Source: Adiantum capillus-veneris
Taxonomy: Eukaryota; Streptophyta; Polypodiopsida; Polypodiales; Pteridaceae
Direction: 5' to 3'
Length of the DNA stretch: 64,000 nucleotides
Assembly (NCBI GenBank): GCA_014529385.2
Contig: CM043969.1
Location: forward strand, 23,854,446-23,918,445
The position numbers and the translations under genes were made by a program. Position 1 is the first letter of the stretch; each line of letters begins with the position of its first letter. The notes beneath the pieces are model-generated. The model searched no databases, was not told the origin of the DNA, and saw nothing but the letters and a program-made list of their open reading frames with translations. Shown piece by piece: positions 45,310-58,740 of this stretch.

Positions 45310-47300
45310 TGAGTAGCGTTAAATGGTAACCTTGCATTTGCACTACATTTCTACTCAAATGTATATATTTTTTATCAAAGTTTTAACTTAGTGTTCATTC
45401 TCTCTTTCCGTAATAGCCTTTTTCCATACAAACACCTTATCCTTCTTAGATCTTTATGCATTTACATCATATTTCTCTCTTCATGCTAAATGTAAATAGT
45501 AAACTTAATTCTACTCTCCTAGTTTTTTTACTGTATATTCTTTTAACTAATTACCTTTACTAATTTAAATAGCTATCTACATCCCATAATTTGTAAATAA
45601 ATAATTTATGGGCACTTATCTTACCCATCTTCTCTAAAGGGTAGGGTTAACCTTGTAGGCCTTCCCTTCCCCACCACTATGTGACCCAAGTCTTGGATTA
45701 TTTACTTGTGTTGGTCAACAAATCTTAAATATAATGTATATCCCCAATAAATCAAACTTTATTGGAGCCTACCTCATTTGTTTAAGGTGGATTCTCTTTT
45801 GAGAAAGCATGCTACACCTTGGATGCATGCTAAAGGGCCCCCTACAAGGAGACTTGGTTCAAAAGGTGTTTTGGATGCATCTTGAACGCCTTAGCTCGTG
45901 GGTATACTTGAGGAACACTCCAAAATCAGCTTAAACACTTTGAGAAGGTCAACTTTGCCTTTTACAGCACCCAATTCTGAGTTACAGGCTGAAAGTTATG
46001 GTGAAAACAAGGTGCTGCGGACACTGTTACTGCAGGTCAAAGTTACAATCAGGTAAACCACAAAGGTGAAAAGTTTTCTTGACTTCTCCAACATTCTAAA
46101 ATACCAATGGGGAGTTAAAAACCACTTGCATGTGGAGGGGTCGGCTCAAGATGCTTCCAGAGACACAACAAACAGGATGGGGACACTCTGCAGGAGCCAC
46201 TGGAGGGACGTCATGGTGGGGCCCACATACATTATCAACCCTCATGGAGCCTCCACGACCTAAAAGGCTATTTTTAATGAAAAAATAAGTCCCTTATTTG
46301 CATAATTGAAGGAATGGTCAAAAGGGAACCTAACTATGGTTAATTACCTACCCTAGTCAAGTTTAATCTAACCCAAGGTCTTGTACAGCTATAAAAAGGC
46401 CCTTTGGCAAGCACAAAAATACACACACCTACTCCATTGCTGCAAATAAGCTCCTCTAAGGTTAGGGAAGCCCTAATCTCTCTCTCCTCTTGTCTCCCTA
46501 TCCATTTCCTAAGCTCGCTATCATAAGCGGCACCATAGAGAGAGCATCATTATGCTATTGCTACCATTCTCTTGCAAACATTTCTCTTATCATACTCATC
46601 CCTAAATAAGGATTGTAGATTCTATATGAGAGCAAGGATATCAAGTTCAATGATCTATCTCATGGTTTGATCAACAAATTGTTGCAATTGGGGTGTCGTC
46701 GTCACACTTTTGCTCTAAACGCATGTAAAATTGGTAAGCCTATCTTGGCAGCTTCTCATATTTTGTGCTCATTGGGTTGCTTGTTTGTTGAGAAAGTTTT
46801 TGTGCACCATGGTGTCTATTTGCTTGGCTTCTCTCCTTATGTTGTGTGTAAGTAAGTCTTGGGGCTGCATAGATGGAGAAGAGATCTCTATGCATGCCGC
46901 CTTATGTGTGTAAGTAGTTTCTTCTTTTGGGAAAGGAAAGGAGTTGTCAAGTATTTGTGCATTGTGGTGTTTTGAGTTTTGAGGTTTTGTGATTGCTTTT
47001 CTTAGAAGTATATGAGCACTAATATGGTGAAGGTCAATGTTTGCATGTGAGTTTGTGCAGCGTTCAAAGGGATTGCTTAAGGAGTGTGTGTTGAATGGCT
47101 AAAGGGCATTTTGTGTTGAAGCACATAAGGAAGGTGTGAGTGTGTGTGTGTGTATGTGTGTGTGTGCGGTTTGTTTTGGTTTCCTTCTTTCTCCATAAAA
47201 GAGGGTGGTGCCCCTAAGAAATATGAGTATGTAGGGTCTCACGGAGTGGTTGTCTGGTGGGAGCCTTGAGTTGAGCCCCATCTCAAAAAATCCGCTCTCA
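45310..47300 (+). repeat. 3' LTR of element I
   Basis: 1,991 bp, TG...CA, matching 35210-37200 at constant offset. Followed by GTAG. Confidence 0.95.
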
Positions 47301-48430
47301 GTAGGAAATTTGTAATTTCTTCTAGTGTGGTGGAAATTGAATGATTGGTTGCAATCTAACAAGAAGACCCTTATTATCTAAAGTTTGAAATTTATAATCA
47401 TAGCAAGATATTTATATAGATTGAGCATTGATGTAGAGGTGAGGAGATTTTTGCATATGCTAGCAAGGATGCAAGTAATCACTAGGCACACACTAGAAAT
47501 TTTGGAGGACATCTCAGCCCTTGGAAATATTCATGAAGTGGGGTTTGGATTTCATGGGACCTTTCAAAAAAGTCACACCCAAGAAGAATAAGTATATAGT
47601 CATGGCCACAAGGCATGTTAGTAAATGGGTGGAAGCTAAGGCACTTCCAAACTATACATCTAAGTCAACAGCCACATGCCATGTTAGTAAATGGGTGGAA
47701 GCTAAGGTGTTTCCAAACAATACAGCTCAGTCAACAAGTTGGTTCTTATATGAACATATTTATATGTCAATATTGTTTGTTGTTTGAAATGGTTTTAGGC
47801 CAAGGATCTCATTTCATAAATGACATTATTCCAATCTCTATTGAAATATTTTCCACCAAGCATTGGAAGTCCACATGTTATTATCTGTTGAGATGCAATG
47901 GATAGGATGAGAGTAGCAACAAGACCATCAAGACTATCTTGACTAAGATTGTGCAAAAGGACAAGCACAACTGGGATGAGAAGCTTTAGACAGCATTGTA
48001 GGCATTTAGAACATTGCACAAAATAAAAATTGGAATGACACCTTTTGAAATGGTCTGTGATAGATTGTACTGATGGAAATTTTCACTCCCAATCTACGAC
48101 TAGCAATAGAACATGATATGGATCATAACTCAAATTAGAAGAAGAGACTCGATGAACTATTAAGGGCTAAACATAGAGTAATTTTGGAATAAGAGGTGGT
48201 CCAATAAAGAAGAATATATTGGCATGACTACAATTTGAAGGTGAGGGAGTTTTTAAAAGGATATCTGGTTATACTATATCAATCTAAGTTAGTTCCTAAG
48301 AAATTGAATCTAGAAATAACTTGGTCACAACCTTATGAGGTCAATTGGATCTTTCCAAATGACACAATTTGAATTAAGGTTTTATATGGACTCATTTTAC
48401 TTGGTGTATATAATGGAGCCAAAATATTAC
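47301..48430 (+). pseudogene. Element F integrase remnant
   Basis: Continues element F after element I. It reads WGLDFMGPFKKVTPKKNKYI at about 47535 (first catalytic Asp in GLDFMGPF), then SKWVEAKALPN twice because of a 66-bp in-frame duplication (47605-47670 and 47671-47736). Further on are GQGSHFIND (the usual SD.G.HF has lost its catalytic Asp), WDEKL, KIGMTPFEMV and a C-terminal region with HDYNLKVREFLKGYLVILYQ. Stops and frameshifts are frequent, so this is inactive. Confidence 0.75.
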
Positions 48431-49267
48431 TATTCAGCACCGCAAGAGCTCCCAGTACAAGTTACAACCAAGAGTGTTATCAGATACATGAGACTCGGAA
48501 GCTTATGTCATGAAGCTATTCCTAATAGGATATGAGATGAGAAAAGAAAATAGGCATTTGGAACTCATCAGACATGGGATTCAAAGGAATCATTTGAAGA
48601 GGGCAATGATCTTTGAAGGGACTAGAGCACAAGAATCTAAAATGGCCAGTAGTAGTTGGAAAATCATTAAATCTTACAAACTTGCAATCAAAGCCATCTG
48701 TCTTGGAAAAAAAATTATAGAACAAAACAAGACAAGGTAGCTATTTCTAAAATCTTCAATTGTTGACTACAACAATATGCTCACTATTCTATAAGAGAAA
48801 GAATGTGCACCAACCTTACAAGGCATTATTATAAATTTACAAGAAAAGAAAATACATTGAAGAAGGCTAGAACACTCCCAATTTCAAGGGGGTGAGCCTA
48901 TGTAACATTTTCATCAAATCCTGCACCAATCACCAATGTAGCACTGTCATTCAACAGCACAAGAAAATGTGGAAAAGGATAAGGATTTATTTGCAACAAA
49001 ATTGTGTACTCATTGCAGAACAAAGAAGCAACCACCTTCAAAATTCCTATCTCAAGATCAAGGAAGCAACATTGGTGACAACAATAATAGAAGCAAAGGG
49101 CAAGAAAACCTAGTAGAAGTTGAAGCAAAAGAAGGAGCCAATGGTAGAACATCAACTATGTTTACTATGATAGTGATGCGCTATAAAAGCATCAAAATGT
49201 GTGCATTATACTTTACCTCTCTAGTGGTCCTTGTTAGGACAACCTTGAGTTGGTTCTTGTGTTCTAA
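48431..49267. other. Unassigned stretch
   Basis: Several short open frames, none with a motif I recognise. A frame from 48969 runs 189 codons through the dispersed repeat at 49268-49364, with no recognisable domain. Confidence 0.4.
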
Positions 49268-49364
49268 TATCTTTAACATTTACAATCCAAATCTAAGGAA
49301 GGGACCTACCACTCAAAGGCATGATGTACGCTTGGATTCTATACATCCCTTGTTCCATGTTCAA
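49268..49364 (+). repeat. Dispersed repeat shared with 27713-27809
   Basis: About 97 bp matching 27713-27809 in the same orientation; includes the same IFNIYNPNL reading. Confidence 0.65.
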
Positions 49365-50794
49365 GGGACCACAAGAAGACTTTTGCTATCAAAAAGATAC
49401 CCTATTTTGATGATTTTTTTACACAAGTTCCAATCCAAATTGAAAAATATATATAAAATGCGGGTTGTAGCTTATGAGCTGAAATGTTTTGCCCCTATTT
49501 TTAATTTTTTATTTGTAGCCACGGTTGAGGAGATATGATCAAAATTGTGGACCCCATCTGGCCCACATCATGTAGGGACAGCCCATTTCAAACTTTGTAA
49601 GTTCATGTTCACATTGGCTCTTCTCTTTCTTGTGTAACCATTGGGGGTTTCCTTCACTTAAAGGGGACCTCTTATTCCTTCAAAACAATTCATGAGGGAG
49701 TGAGAGTTTTGATGCCTAATTGTACTTAGCCATAGACATAAGCCTAAGGTCACTTGCTCCTAGAGGAAGAATAGCCAATATTGTAAGCTATCCTTGGAAG
49801 ATCAACTATAATCAAAGAAGGTCTTGAACTTGGTGCATCAGTCAAGGCCCAAATTCTTCCCTCTTTTTCTCTTTCCATCAAGATGGTGAATAACTCCCGA
49901 AGAGTTTGTCAAGTAAGATGTGTTTTACTTTGATATTTTGTTGGTTCCTTGTTTTCTTTTTCATCTCTAATCCAACATATATCTATAATTTCATTTCCCT
50001 CCTTAACCAAATCTATCTTTCTCACTCTTAGAAAGTCATTCTCTCTACAAATTCTAGGTTCTCCTTGCTACAAGTACATCTCTCCCCGCAGTATCCTTAT
50101 TTCCTATAGGTAAGAATAGGGATTGAGAGAGAAAATTCTTGTAACATTTAATGCACTAATAACTTGTGTGTAGTGGAAATTGATAACATAGTGAGCATTT
50201 CATTAAGAACAAGTTCCTAATGAGCATAGAGAGAGTACTTAATTGAGAAAGCAACATAGCAATTTACACCTAGCTAATTTGGCATTGACAAAACTTGAAA
50301 AGAGAGAGAAATAGAACAATTGACAACAATTGAGGACCGGATATACATGGAGCCGATGCCCCCTCCATAAAGGATTTGTATTATAGCTTCTCCCATCAAA
50401 GGAGACTTCTGTACAATACACTTGTATTCCTTGACAAAATTCATTGGTGCAATGAAGATGGAATCTTCATGCACCAAATTATGCTTGAAAATCACACCTA
50501 GTGTCCCTAGCCTCAGTCCCAAGACCTCACACACCTTCAAAAATGGTGAGAGCTAGCAGGGAATGAGGATAGATTGAGAGGAAGAAGAGGTATCTTACGA
50601 GAAAGAAGTATTATCCTCACATAATCACTCTAATAGCATAGTTTAGCTTAGTAATTAGCATGGTAGAGGAGATGAGCATGCCATTGAAGCTTGGCTCTTG
50701 GTTGGATGTGCATTCCATAGCCAAGAGTTGTTGGTGTAGGCCTCTACTTCTCAATGCTTGGAGAAGGAGATGGAGTTATTCTTGCACACATGAG

Positions 50795-50798
<4 letters not shown>
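49365..50798. other. Unassigned stretch
   Basis: No supported gene, terminal repeat or RNA structure. Confidence 0.5.

Positions 50799-50872
<74 letters not shown>
50799..50872. repeat. Microsatellite (GT)n
   Basis: About 37 uninterrupted GT units. Confidence 0.97.
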
Positions 50873-50874
<2 letters not shown>

Positions 50875-51332
50875 CATTAGTAGAATGCAGCCCCTTCTCT
50901 CATCTTGGTTGACCCCTCTTGCTACATGCTCCTGTAAAGCTTAGTTAATCACAAATTAGAAGCATAGTTGATAGTCTTTTGACAAGTGTCCCCCTTTCCC
51001 CTTTTGTGAGAGCTTTAGGTATTTAAATAATTCATATAAACTCTCATTGGACCTTTTTGTCTTCTTGCCAATAGGAATCGAGCAAGCCATTGGGCTACTG
51101 GATGCTCATTGGACCCCTTGGTAGACTGTCCAATAGTCTTCTAGGGAGCTTAATTTCTATTGGTTCTTTTATCAAGCATTTTTAAATTGATTAGACTAAA
51201 TTTACTCTAGCCTAAATTCTCATTGGTCCACCTCTATGGCCATCCAATAGGATTGAGGGGAGGTTGGGGGCAACTGGCCTAGGAGCTTGACATGTGTCCA
51301 GTATTCCCTTTGTGTAAAGGGGGAGCCTTGGA

Positions 51333-51335
<3 letters not shown>
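50873..51335. other. Unassigned stretch
   Basis: Contains several repeats of short words such as CATTGG/CCAATAG, but no gene or element boundary. Confidence 0.4.

Positions 51336-51405
<70 letters not shown>
51336..51405. repeat. Microsatellite (TG)n
   Basis: About 35 uninterrupted units. Confidence 0.97.
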
Positions 51406-51406
<1 letters not shown>

Positions 51407-51834
51407 CTCTCTCATCCCCTACAATATGGGCTCGCCCCCTCCTTCCTAGGGATGTGGGAAGACTTTTTAGTCTTCCCGTGACCATCCAATTTCCCCTTAC
51501 TTTGGCCATTGGATAAAAGATTTAATTTTTGGAACCTTAGCCTATGGAAGTCTTAATGGAGTTGAACCTTAGGTCTTTTAAGCCCCATTGAAGCACATTG
51601 CTGTTTTGCAGGCTGTCCCCCTTTGAATCCCCATTTTCCCTCCTTTGATTCCCTGACAGAGGCGGGTCTGGCAGCCTTACCAATATTCTAGCTTTAACTA
51701 CCAAGTTCCCCATACTAAATGATCATTTTAGCATGAGAAAATCATTTGGGAGTATTAGATATTAGTTTTTATGACAATTCTCTTCTCTTCACTTCTCTCA
51801 TATCATCATTTTGCACATACTAGAATTACCCTAG
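51406..51834. other. Unassigned stretch upstream of the small ORF pair
   Basis: I looked for an LTR end or PBS before the ORF at 51835 and found none that I can support. Confidence 0.4.
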
Positions 51835-52050
51835 ATGAATAATCCACATGATGTGAATTTCTATCGCTTCCCCTCTATGCGATCTATTATAATTAAGGTA
51901 TGCATTAGCCGTAAAATACACTTACAACATATAGTGTTTCTCTTTGGTTCAAAAAGGCTCAATGAAATACTTCTTTCACCAGATCCCATCATACTACCCC
52001 TTCTAGACTATAACTTTTTTTTCGATATAAGTGTAGTTATTTTGTTATGA
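51835..52050 (+). CDS. Diverged copy of small leader ORF 1 (71 codons)
   Basis: ATG 51835 to TGA 52048-52050. The core IVFLFGSKRLNEIL, DPIILPLLDY and hydrophobic VVILL end match small ORF 1 of element I (IVFMFGAERLGEIL, NPIILPFINY, VFILF), and its length is 71 against 70 codons. The stop overlaps the ATG of the next small ORF (ATGA at 52047-52050). An open frame at this divergence suggests it was once maintained. No surrounding gag or pol was found, so it is likely a remnant of a related element. Confidence 0.55.
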   Translation: MNNPHDVNFYRFPSMRSIIIKVCISRKIHLQHIVFLFGSKRLNEILLSPDPIILPLLDYNFFFDISVVILL

Positions 52051-52258
52051 ACCAAGAGGGTTTGTACACACAATTAATCCCAATGACTAGACAAAAATAT
52101 ATATCATAGTAAGCGCAAAACTACAGTTCCAAAGAACAATTCATAGCTTGTTTGGTCACCAAAGGTTGAATGTCATTAACTCATCTACTAACCCTTTCAT
52201 CCTACCCATGATAAGATATGACCAAAGCCTTGACATTTTAGTCTTTGTGTTGTTTTGA
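52047..52258 (+). pseudogene. Diverged copy of small leader ORF 2, frameshifted
   Basis: ATG 52047 gives MNQEGLYTQLIPMTRQK, matching the start of small ORF 2 of element I (MNQPG...TPIARQ). That frame stops at about 52107-52109. The match continues in a different frame from about 52097 (IIVSAKLQFQRTI, FGHQRLNVINSS, NPFILPMIRYD, VFVLF) to TGA 52256-52258. One frameshift therefore separates the two halves. The homology across both halves is the evidence that this was one ORF. Confidence 0.55.
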
Positions 52259-52278
52259 TTTTCTATTTTGTGTTCTTT

Positions 52279-52281
<3 letters not shown>

Positions 52282-52360
<79 letters not shown>
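52282..52360. repeat. Microsatellite (GT)n(GA)n
   Basis: GT run to about 52324, then GA to about 52360. Confidence 0.95.
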
Positions 52361-53787
<1,427 letters not shown>

Positions 53788-54016
53788 AGCACGTGCGTGT
53801 CTATGTCTGTGTGAGAGAGAGAAGGATGTCATTGCCCCTTGACACTGTGAGAGAGAGAGAGAAGACCTTTGACTTTGACTCTGAGTCTGACGGGAGAGAT
53901 CTTTTCTGTCAATGACTCAACATCGGTCAAGGGCCCCTTTGCACCACTGGCTATGGCCTCCACTGCTATTGTGCTTGCTTTCACACTCAAACTCAAACTT
54001 GATGACTAGAGTTAGA
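53788..54016. other. Unassigned stretch
   Basis: Short GA runs; nothing else identifiable before the MITE. Confidence 0.4.
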
Positions 54017-54024
54017 GTGTGACC

Positions 54025-54271
54025 CTCGCGGGGGGGGGGGGGGGGTGTCACTTAATAATTATGTGATTATCACACGTGAGTGTAGCAGAAGGGTTTATTA
54101 ATTTTCAACTTTTCTCACATTTTTACATATAGAAGGGTATAGTAAAATGGAGTTGGAAAAAAAAATAGATTGAATAGGAAAAGGGTATATTTTATTTGTC
54201 AAAAATTTATAGATAAGGAGTTTTAAAAATAGTCCTTGAATGCACGCGATATACACAATTTATACATAGTG

Positions 54272-54311
<40 letters not shown>

Positions 54312-54313
54312 AG
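54025..54313. mobile_element. hAT-like MITE, copy 2
   Basis: Body matches 19140-19396 in the same orientation. It begins CTCGCGGGGG and ends CCCCCAG, flanked by an exact 8-bp duplication GTGTGACC (54017-54024 and 54314-54321). The terminal G run (54030-54045) and C run (54274-54311, 38 Cs) are homopolymers at the two inverted ends. The exact 8-bp duplication supports hAT-type insertion. Confidence 0.75.
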
Positions 54314-54321
54314 GTGTGACC

Positions 54322-54928
54322 TCAATAAATTTGATGCAAATGTATTTTTAAAATGAAAAAAATTAATGCGGTGAGTTACATGTCCACGTAACTCGTAAGA
54401 AGGTGCACAAGCAAGGGGGCATCCAAGTTTCAAAGCTAGCATCCTAGTTTTCAAAGAGGGGGGAGAGCAACAGTCCCACCTTACTGAGGCCTCATTGGAT
54501 TTGACTACGGGCTACGGCCCGAAGCATTTTTTTTTTCTACATTGGATTCTGTTGTGTTCAAGCATCGTCGACTTTTGTGCTCCATTAATTTCTATGCCAT
54601 CGATTTCTATGCCAGTTTTAATCGAGGGGGGTGACTACTCTAGTCTATTATTGCTCATTTCTTTTAGCATTTATGTGCAAATCCTTGTTTGTTTTCTTGA
54701 GTTTACTACATTTAATTGTTAAAACATCAAAAAAAAAGTATAATAGGCATAGTGTGTGTTCTAGCTCTCTAGGGCTTTTGGGCGTGTTGTCGACGGTTGC
54801 GAGCTTAACCCCAACCGAACTATCTGAACGTAGAAGCCAGGTACTCTCCCACTATGGAGCGCATTCGTCGGTTACTATGCCCTACATGGTCCTAGACCCT
54901 ACCTTTGGACCCGGTGCACACATAGAGA
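54322..54928. other. Unassigned stretch before the gypsy fragment
   Basis: May contain the leader or LTR of the following gypsy fragment, but no LTR pair or PBS could be identified. Confidence 0.4.
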
Positions 54929-57281
54929 TTGTCAAACATGTTGACTTACTTTTGGTCGATGAGCCACAGTTTATGGAGACCAACATTTCCACATGAGATG
55001 ATGAGGAACCCTTGGAGGATGATGATGATGAACTATGACATGGCCAATCTTGTTGATGTCCTTATGGAGATGGAGCTCTCTACCGGGATACTCAAGTATA
55101 TTAATGCCAAGTTGACCACCTTAAAAAAATTAGAGGTTGATGTAGTCATGATGTTGCAAAGCATGTCCACACATCTAGATGCACTTACCACCACTTCAAT
55201 GGCATCTTCTCTTCCTTGCAATAGGAGGGCACCTGCAGCACAAGTGACCAGGCCAGGAGGTCCAGGTTGATGTGCCTACGCCTCCACTTTGCTCAAGGAT
55301 TTCAAATTACCCAATTTTGGGGGCAAGAAAAGAGAGAGGAAAAAAGATTCTTTGAACATGTTCCTAGCCAAGTGGTCGGATATCCATCCACTGTGGAAGC
55401 AGCCTAGCCGTGTGCAGCCCGTAGAGGCTAATTTTCTATTGGTTGGCAAGGCGTACAAGTGGTGACCACTCGTCCTACCACTTGGCTAGAGTTCAAAACA
55501 ATGTTTCAAAAAGAGTTCTTGCCAACAGGAAATGAGGAAGAGCGAAACTCGGAGTTATGGGACAAGTGCTTGATGCCGAACAAGAACTCAATATATTTCA
55601 AACTACAAAGAGATAGTGCTCAAATTAAAGGAAATTGAAGAATTCCACACTTTGTGGGGCCTCAAGAGGAGCCTCACAAATGATTACCTTGAGTATGTTG
55701 AGCCTCTTCACTCAAAGGACTTATTTGAGGAATCAAGTATGCACAGATATATGACAACATCAAACACGATGGTGCACGAGATGGGGTAGGTAGGGTTGGG
55801 AAAAAAGAGAAGAACGGGTCAGGGTTTAAAAGAAAGGGGTTTTGTAGTGAGAGGCAAAAGGAGAGAGGTCTAACCAAGGTGGTTAGGGTGGTCGTTGGAT
55901 TAAAAAACTGCATCCATTTAAAAAGAAACGAGAGTCCAAATTGCACAAAAAAAAACAGAGTTATGTTAAAGCGCGAAAGAAAAATCGTTGTTTTAGCTGC
56001 AATGAAGTAGGGCACACCAAAGATGAATGCCCAAATCAAAGCTAGCACAAGTGGCAATGGGCATAAGAGAGATGGTAAATCCTCTAGGTAGTTACACGTG
56101 GTGCAGACGCTTCCTCTCAGTTTTGGAGAGTTTCAGGAGGAAACAGTGTGCCACTGTGATATGAGCAACATGCTTGCTCGGTGAGCCTAGCTATGTGGCA
56201 ACCTAGCATAGGTCCACATGGCATGGTGTACATGTATCGCACCATCGTTGGCCGTAGAGTCACTAATTTTATAGATGATGGATCTATCCATAACTTCTTA
56301 AACTAGTCACTCATTAAGAAGTTAAGGTTTCTTGAGACAGCAAGTGATTATGAGTACATTGTTGGTTTGGCCAATGGTTATGATAAGACGGTATGGAATA
56401 CCCTAGTCTTGGGGGTTCCATTATCCATGCAAGTCTACGAGTCTACGCTTGACTTTTATGTCTTGCATTTGGCTAGGGTAGACGTCTAGGGAGGGAGTGG
56501 TTGTACATACTGGGTCCTAGTCTAATGAGGAGCTATTTGCACAACAGGCTACACTTTTGAGTATGGCGGTAGGGTCATCACCCTACCTAGGAAGGGAGTG
56601 GTTGTACAGCCTAGGCCCTAGTCTAGTGAGGAGCTATTTGCACAACACTCTATAGTTTGAGCATGGTGGTAGGGTCATCACCCTACATGGTGATTGTAGT
56701 GTCCTCTCTATCCCTCTCATATCTTCCACGTAGCTTCACAGAGCACCGCCGCAGAGGACAGATAGCAAAGGTATATGCTTGTTACCTTAAGTGAAAGTAA
56801 TAAAAGTGGTTTTGTAGTTGAAACTGTAAATATTGTTTGCATAGACAAACACAGTAAAAAGCCCCACTGTTTTGAGAATCCCTATTTGGCATGCATGCAA
56901 TTCTAAAACAAAAAAATCCATGGTAAAAGAGACCCTCAAGATAAAGTATCTAAATGCTTTAATGAATTTATTAGAGGAGTTCTAGGATGTATTTCTTGGT
57001 GATTTATGAGATGGCTTAACACCATCTCAAGAGGTATACCATGGCATCGATGTAATCCCAAGGTCAAAACTTATAAGCAAACCTGCTTACAAACTAAGCC
57101 ACTTCAAAGCACACGAGGTGGAAAAATAGTTAACAGAATATTTGAACAAAAACTTCTCTAGTCCATGGGCATCACCTATTCTTCTCGTAAAGAAGAAAGA
57201 CAAATCTATGCAGATATGCGTAGATTATAGGGCTCTTAATCAGATAATGACTAAGAACAAATACCCAATTCTCAGCGTGTG
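54929..57281 (+). pseudogene. Ty3/gypsy gag-protease-RT fragment G
   Basis: Plus-strand pieces in order: STLLKDFKLPNFGGKKREEK and LWKQPSRVQPVEANFLLVGK (capsid, about 55280-55460), TWLEFKTMFQKEFLPTGNEE (capsid, about 55480), CFSCNEVGHTKDEC (perfect zinc knuckle, 55989-56030), RTIVGRRVTNFIDDGSIHNF (protease-like, about 56238-56297, with DDGS in place of DTGS), and SSPWASPILLVKKKDKSMQI followed by CVDYRALNQIMTKNKYPI (RT start, about 57155-57270). Frameshifts separate them. The RT breaks off at about 57281 where LINE sequence begins, so RT core, RNase H and integrase are missing. It is a different gypsy lineage from element I, judged by the capsid and RT wording. Confidence 0.72.
56486..56686 (+). 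repeat. Tandem duplication of about 100 bp in fragment G
   Basis: Two adjacent copies, about 56486-56586 and 56587-56686, share GGAGTGGTTGTACA, GAGGAGCTATTTGCACAACA and GGTAGGGTCATCACCCTAC with scattered changes. Confidence 0.75.
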
Positions 57282-57639
57282 CTGAGACATACGCTCATTG
57301 TTTCTCGCCACCCTCCTATGCAACCACATTGCCATCTTTTTTGTGCTCCCCCTCATGTTGCACTCCATGTGTGTTGCTTCAGCCTGCCGCCCGTTTCTCC
57401 AGCTCACCCCCTACTACCCGCTGGCCTTGCCTATGTGTTGCCCATCCTGCTCGCCATTATAGCCCACCAACACCTGCCCCAACACCCTTCCCCCCCGCCC
57501 CCTCCCCCCCCTGCCTTTTTTGTCCCCCAACTGGCCTCCCCATCCCCTCTCCCTAGTTTTCTCACGATAGGGTTGCTACCGTTTGACCTCGCCTTGGCAT
57601 CCTCTCTCGCTTACCTCAACTCTCCCTCATAGCAGCAGA

Positions 57640-58740
57640 CATAGATGGAGGATTTGCTCTACCACAAAAGACTCCACAAAATGCCCCTTGCCTAACCCCA
57701 CGGAACACACCATCCAATTTGCTCTTTCTCTGATAGAGCAAGCAAGCTTAGAGGCAGAGGTGGTGCACCTTCAGGCCACCTCTGTTATCTACAAGATTAT
57801 TAACACCAGACCTAGTAGGGGGGAGGTGTGAGATCTCCTTCAAGCCCGCCTTTAAGCAAAGGTGGAAAAGATCATTGACGTTCAGCTTCTCGGGTATGGC
57901 TACTATCAGATAGAGTTTGAGTCTTTTGAGATGGCGTCTAAGGTCATTGCAATGAGCCCCTTGGCCATCTGAGTAGCTAGAGCTCACTTTTGACAATTGC
58001 ACCATGGATTTGATCCAGCTAGATGTGCTCGTTGAGGAGCTAGACCTTCCCATCTCAGTCTGCCTAAGGAGAGAGTACCTCCCGTTACTTTACAAGATTG
58101 GCTCAGAGATTGGGATTGTCTTGGAGACACCTTGCACAACAGCTTTAGTAGCTGCCAAGGCATCTGGCATAAACATAGTACACGTTCTCGTTTGTGACAC
58201 CCACACTCTCTTGAAGGTCGTTCTACTACCTTGGCTGAGTGGTGGTTGGATTCTTTAGACTATGGAGTGCTTGAGCCTCCTGAATCAGTGCTTTATTTGT
58301 CGACAAATGGGCCATCTATCAAAAGCATGTCCATGAAGGAGGCCCATACCATCGGCACAGACTGATCCCCACTCTCTTAAGGCTGGCCAGACACAGCAGA
58401 CAGAGACTCAGGGAGCTCAGGTAGGATCCTTCTCCAAGCTTGGTGCCCAGGCAAAGGAGGGATGGCAACATGTACGCGATCGTCACCACCAGGGACCTCC
58501 ATGCCAGTTTGGTCCCCCCTGGTGGTCATCCTGCATCGGGCTAGCATCAGTGGGTTCCCACCTATGATAGCCCCTACTTCCCCAGTGCCACCCACACCCC
58601 ACCCCCCCTCCACCCGCCTCCATCTCCTCCACCTCCACACATCCCCCCCGTTTCTGCCCCCTCCCCTCCCATTCCACCCACTAGGCCCCCACCTCCTCAT
58701 CCTCTCCTACTCCTATCCCACAGCCGACTCAGGGGGTAGG
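57640..58740 (+). pseudogene. LINE E ORF1 (DUF4283-like and CCHC knuckle)
   Basis: Plus-strand pieces: EHTIQFALSLIEQASLEAEV, then IDVQLLGYGYYQIEFESFEM and VARAHF.QLHHGFDPA (DUF4283-like core, about 57870-58015), LDVLVEELDLPISVCLRREY and IGSEIGIVLETPC (about 58020-58135), and CFICRQMGHLSKAC (58289-58330), a perfect CX2CX4HX4C knuckle. This is the nucleic-acid-binding ORF1 of plant LINEs. Stops and frameshifts (for example TGA after the IAMSPLAI segment) make it inactive. After the knuckle the sequence turns Pro-rich and is unlike known domains. Confidence 0.72.

Noticed and set aside
48969-49538. 189-codon frame as a host gene
   Set aside because: It runs through a dispersed repeat shared with 27713-27809, its composition is not protein-like, and no domain is recognisable.
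54274-54311. Poly-C run as an assembly gap or artefact
   Set aside because: Not rejected outright, but the run lies exactly at the inverted end of a MITE whose other copy also has a shorter run there, so a biological origin is more likely; its length remains uncertain.
57279-57632. 117-codon Pro/His-rich plus-strand frame
   Set aside because: It is C-rich sequence at the start of LINE E with overlapping open frames in more than one phase; no homology to support a protein.
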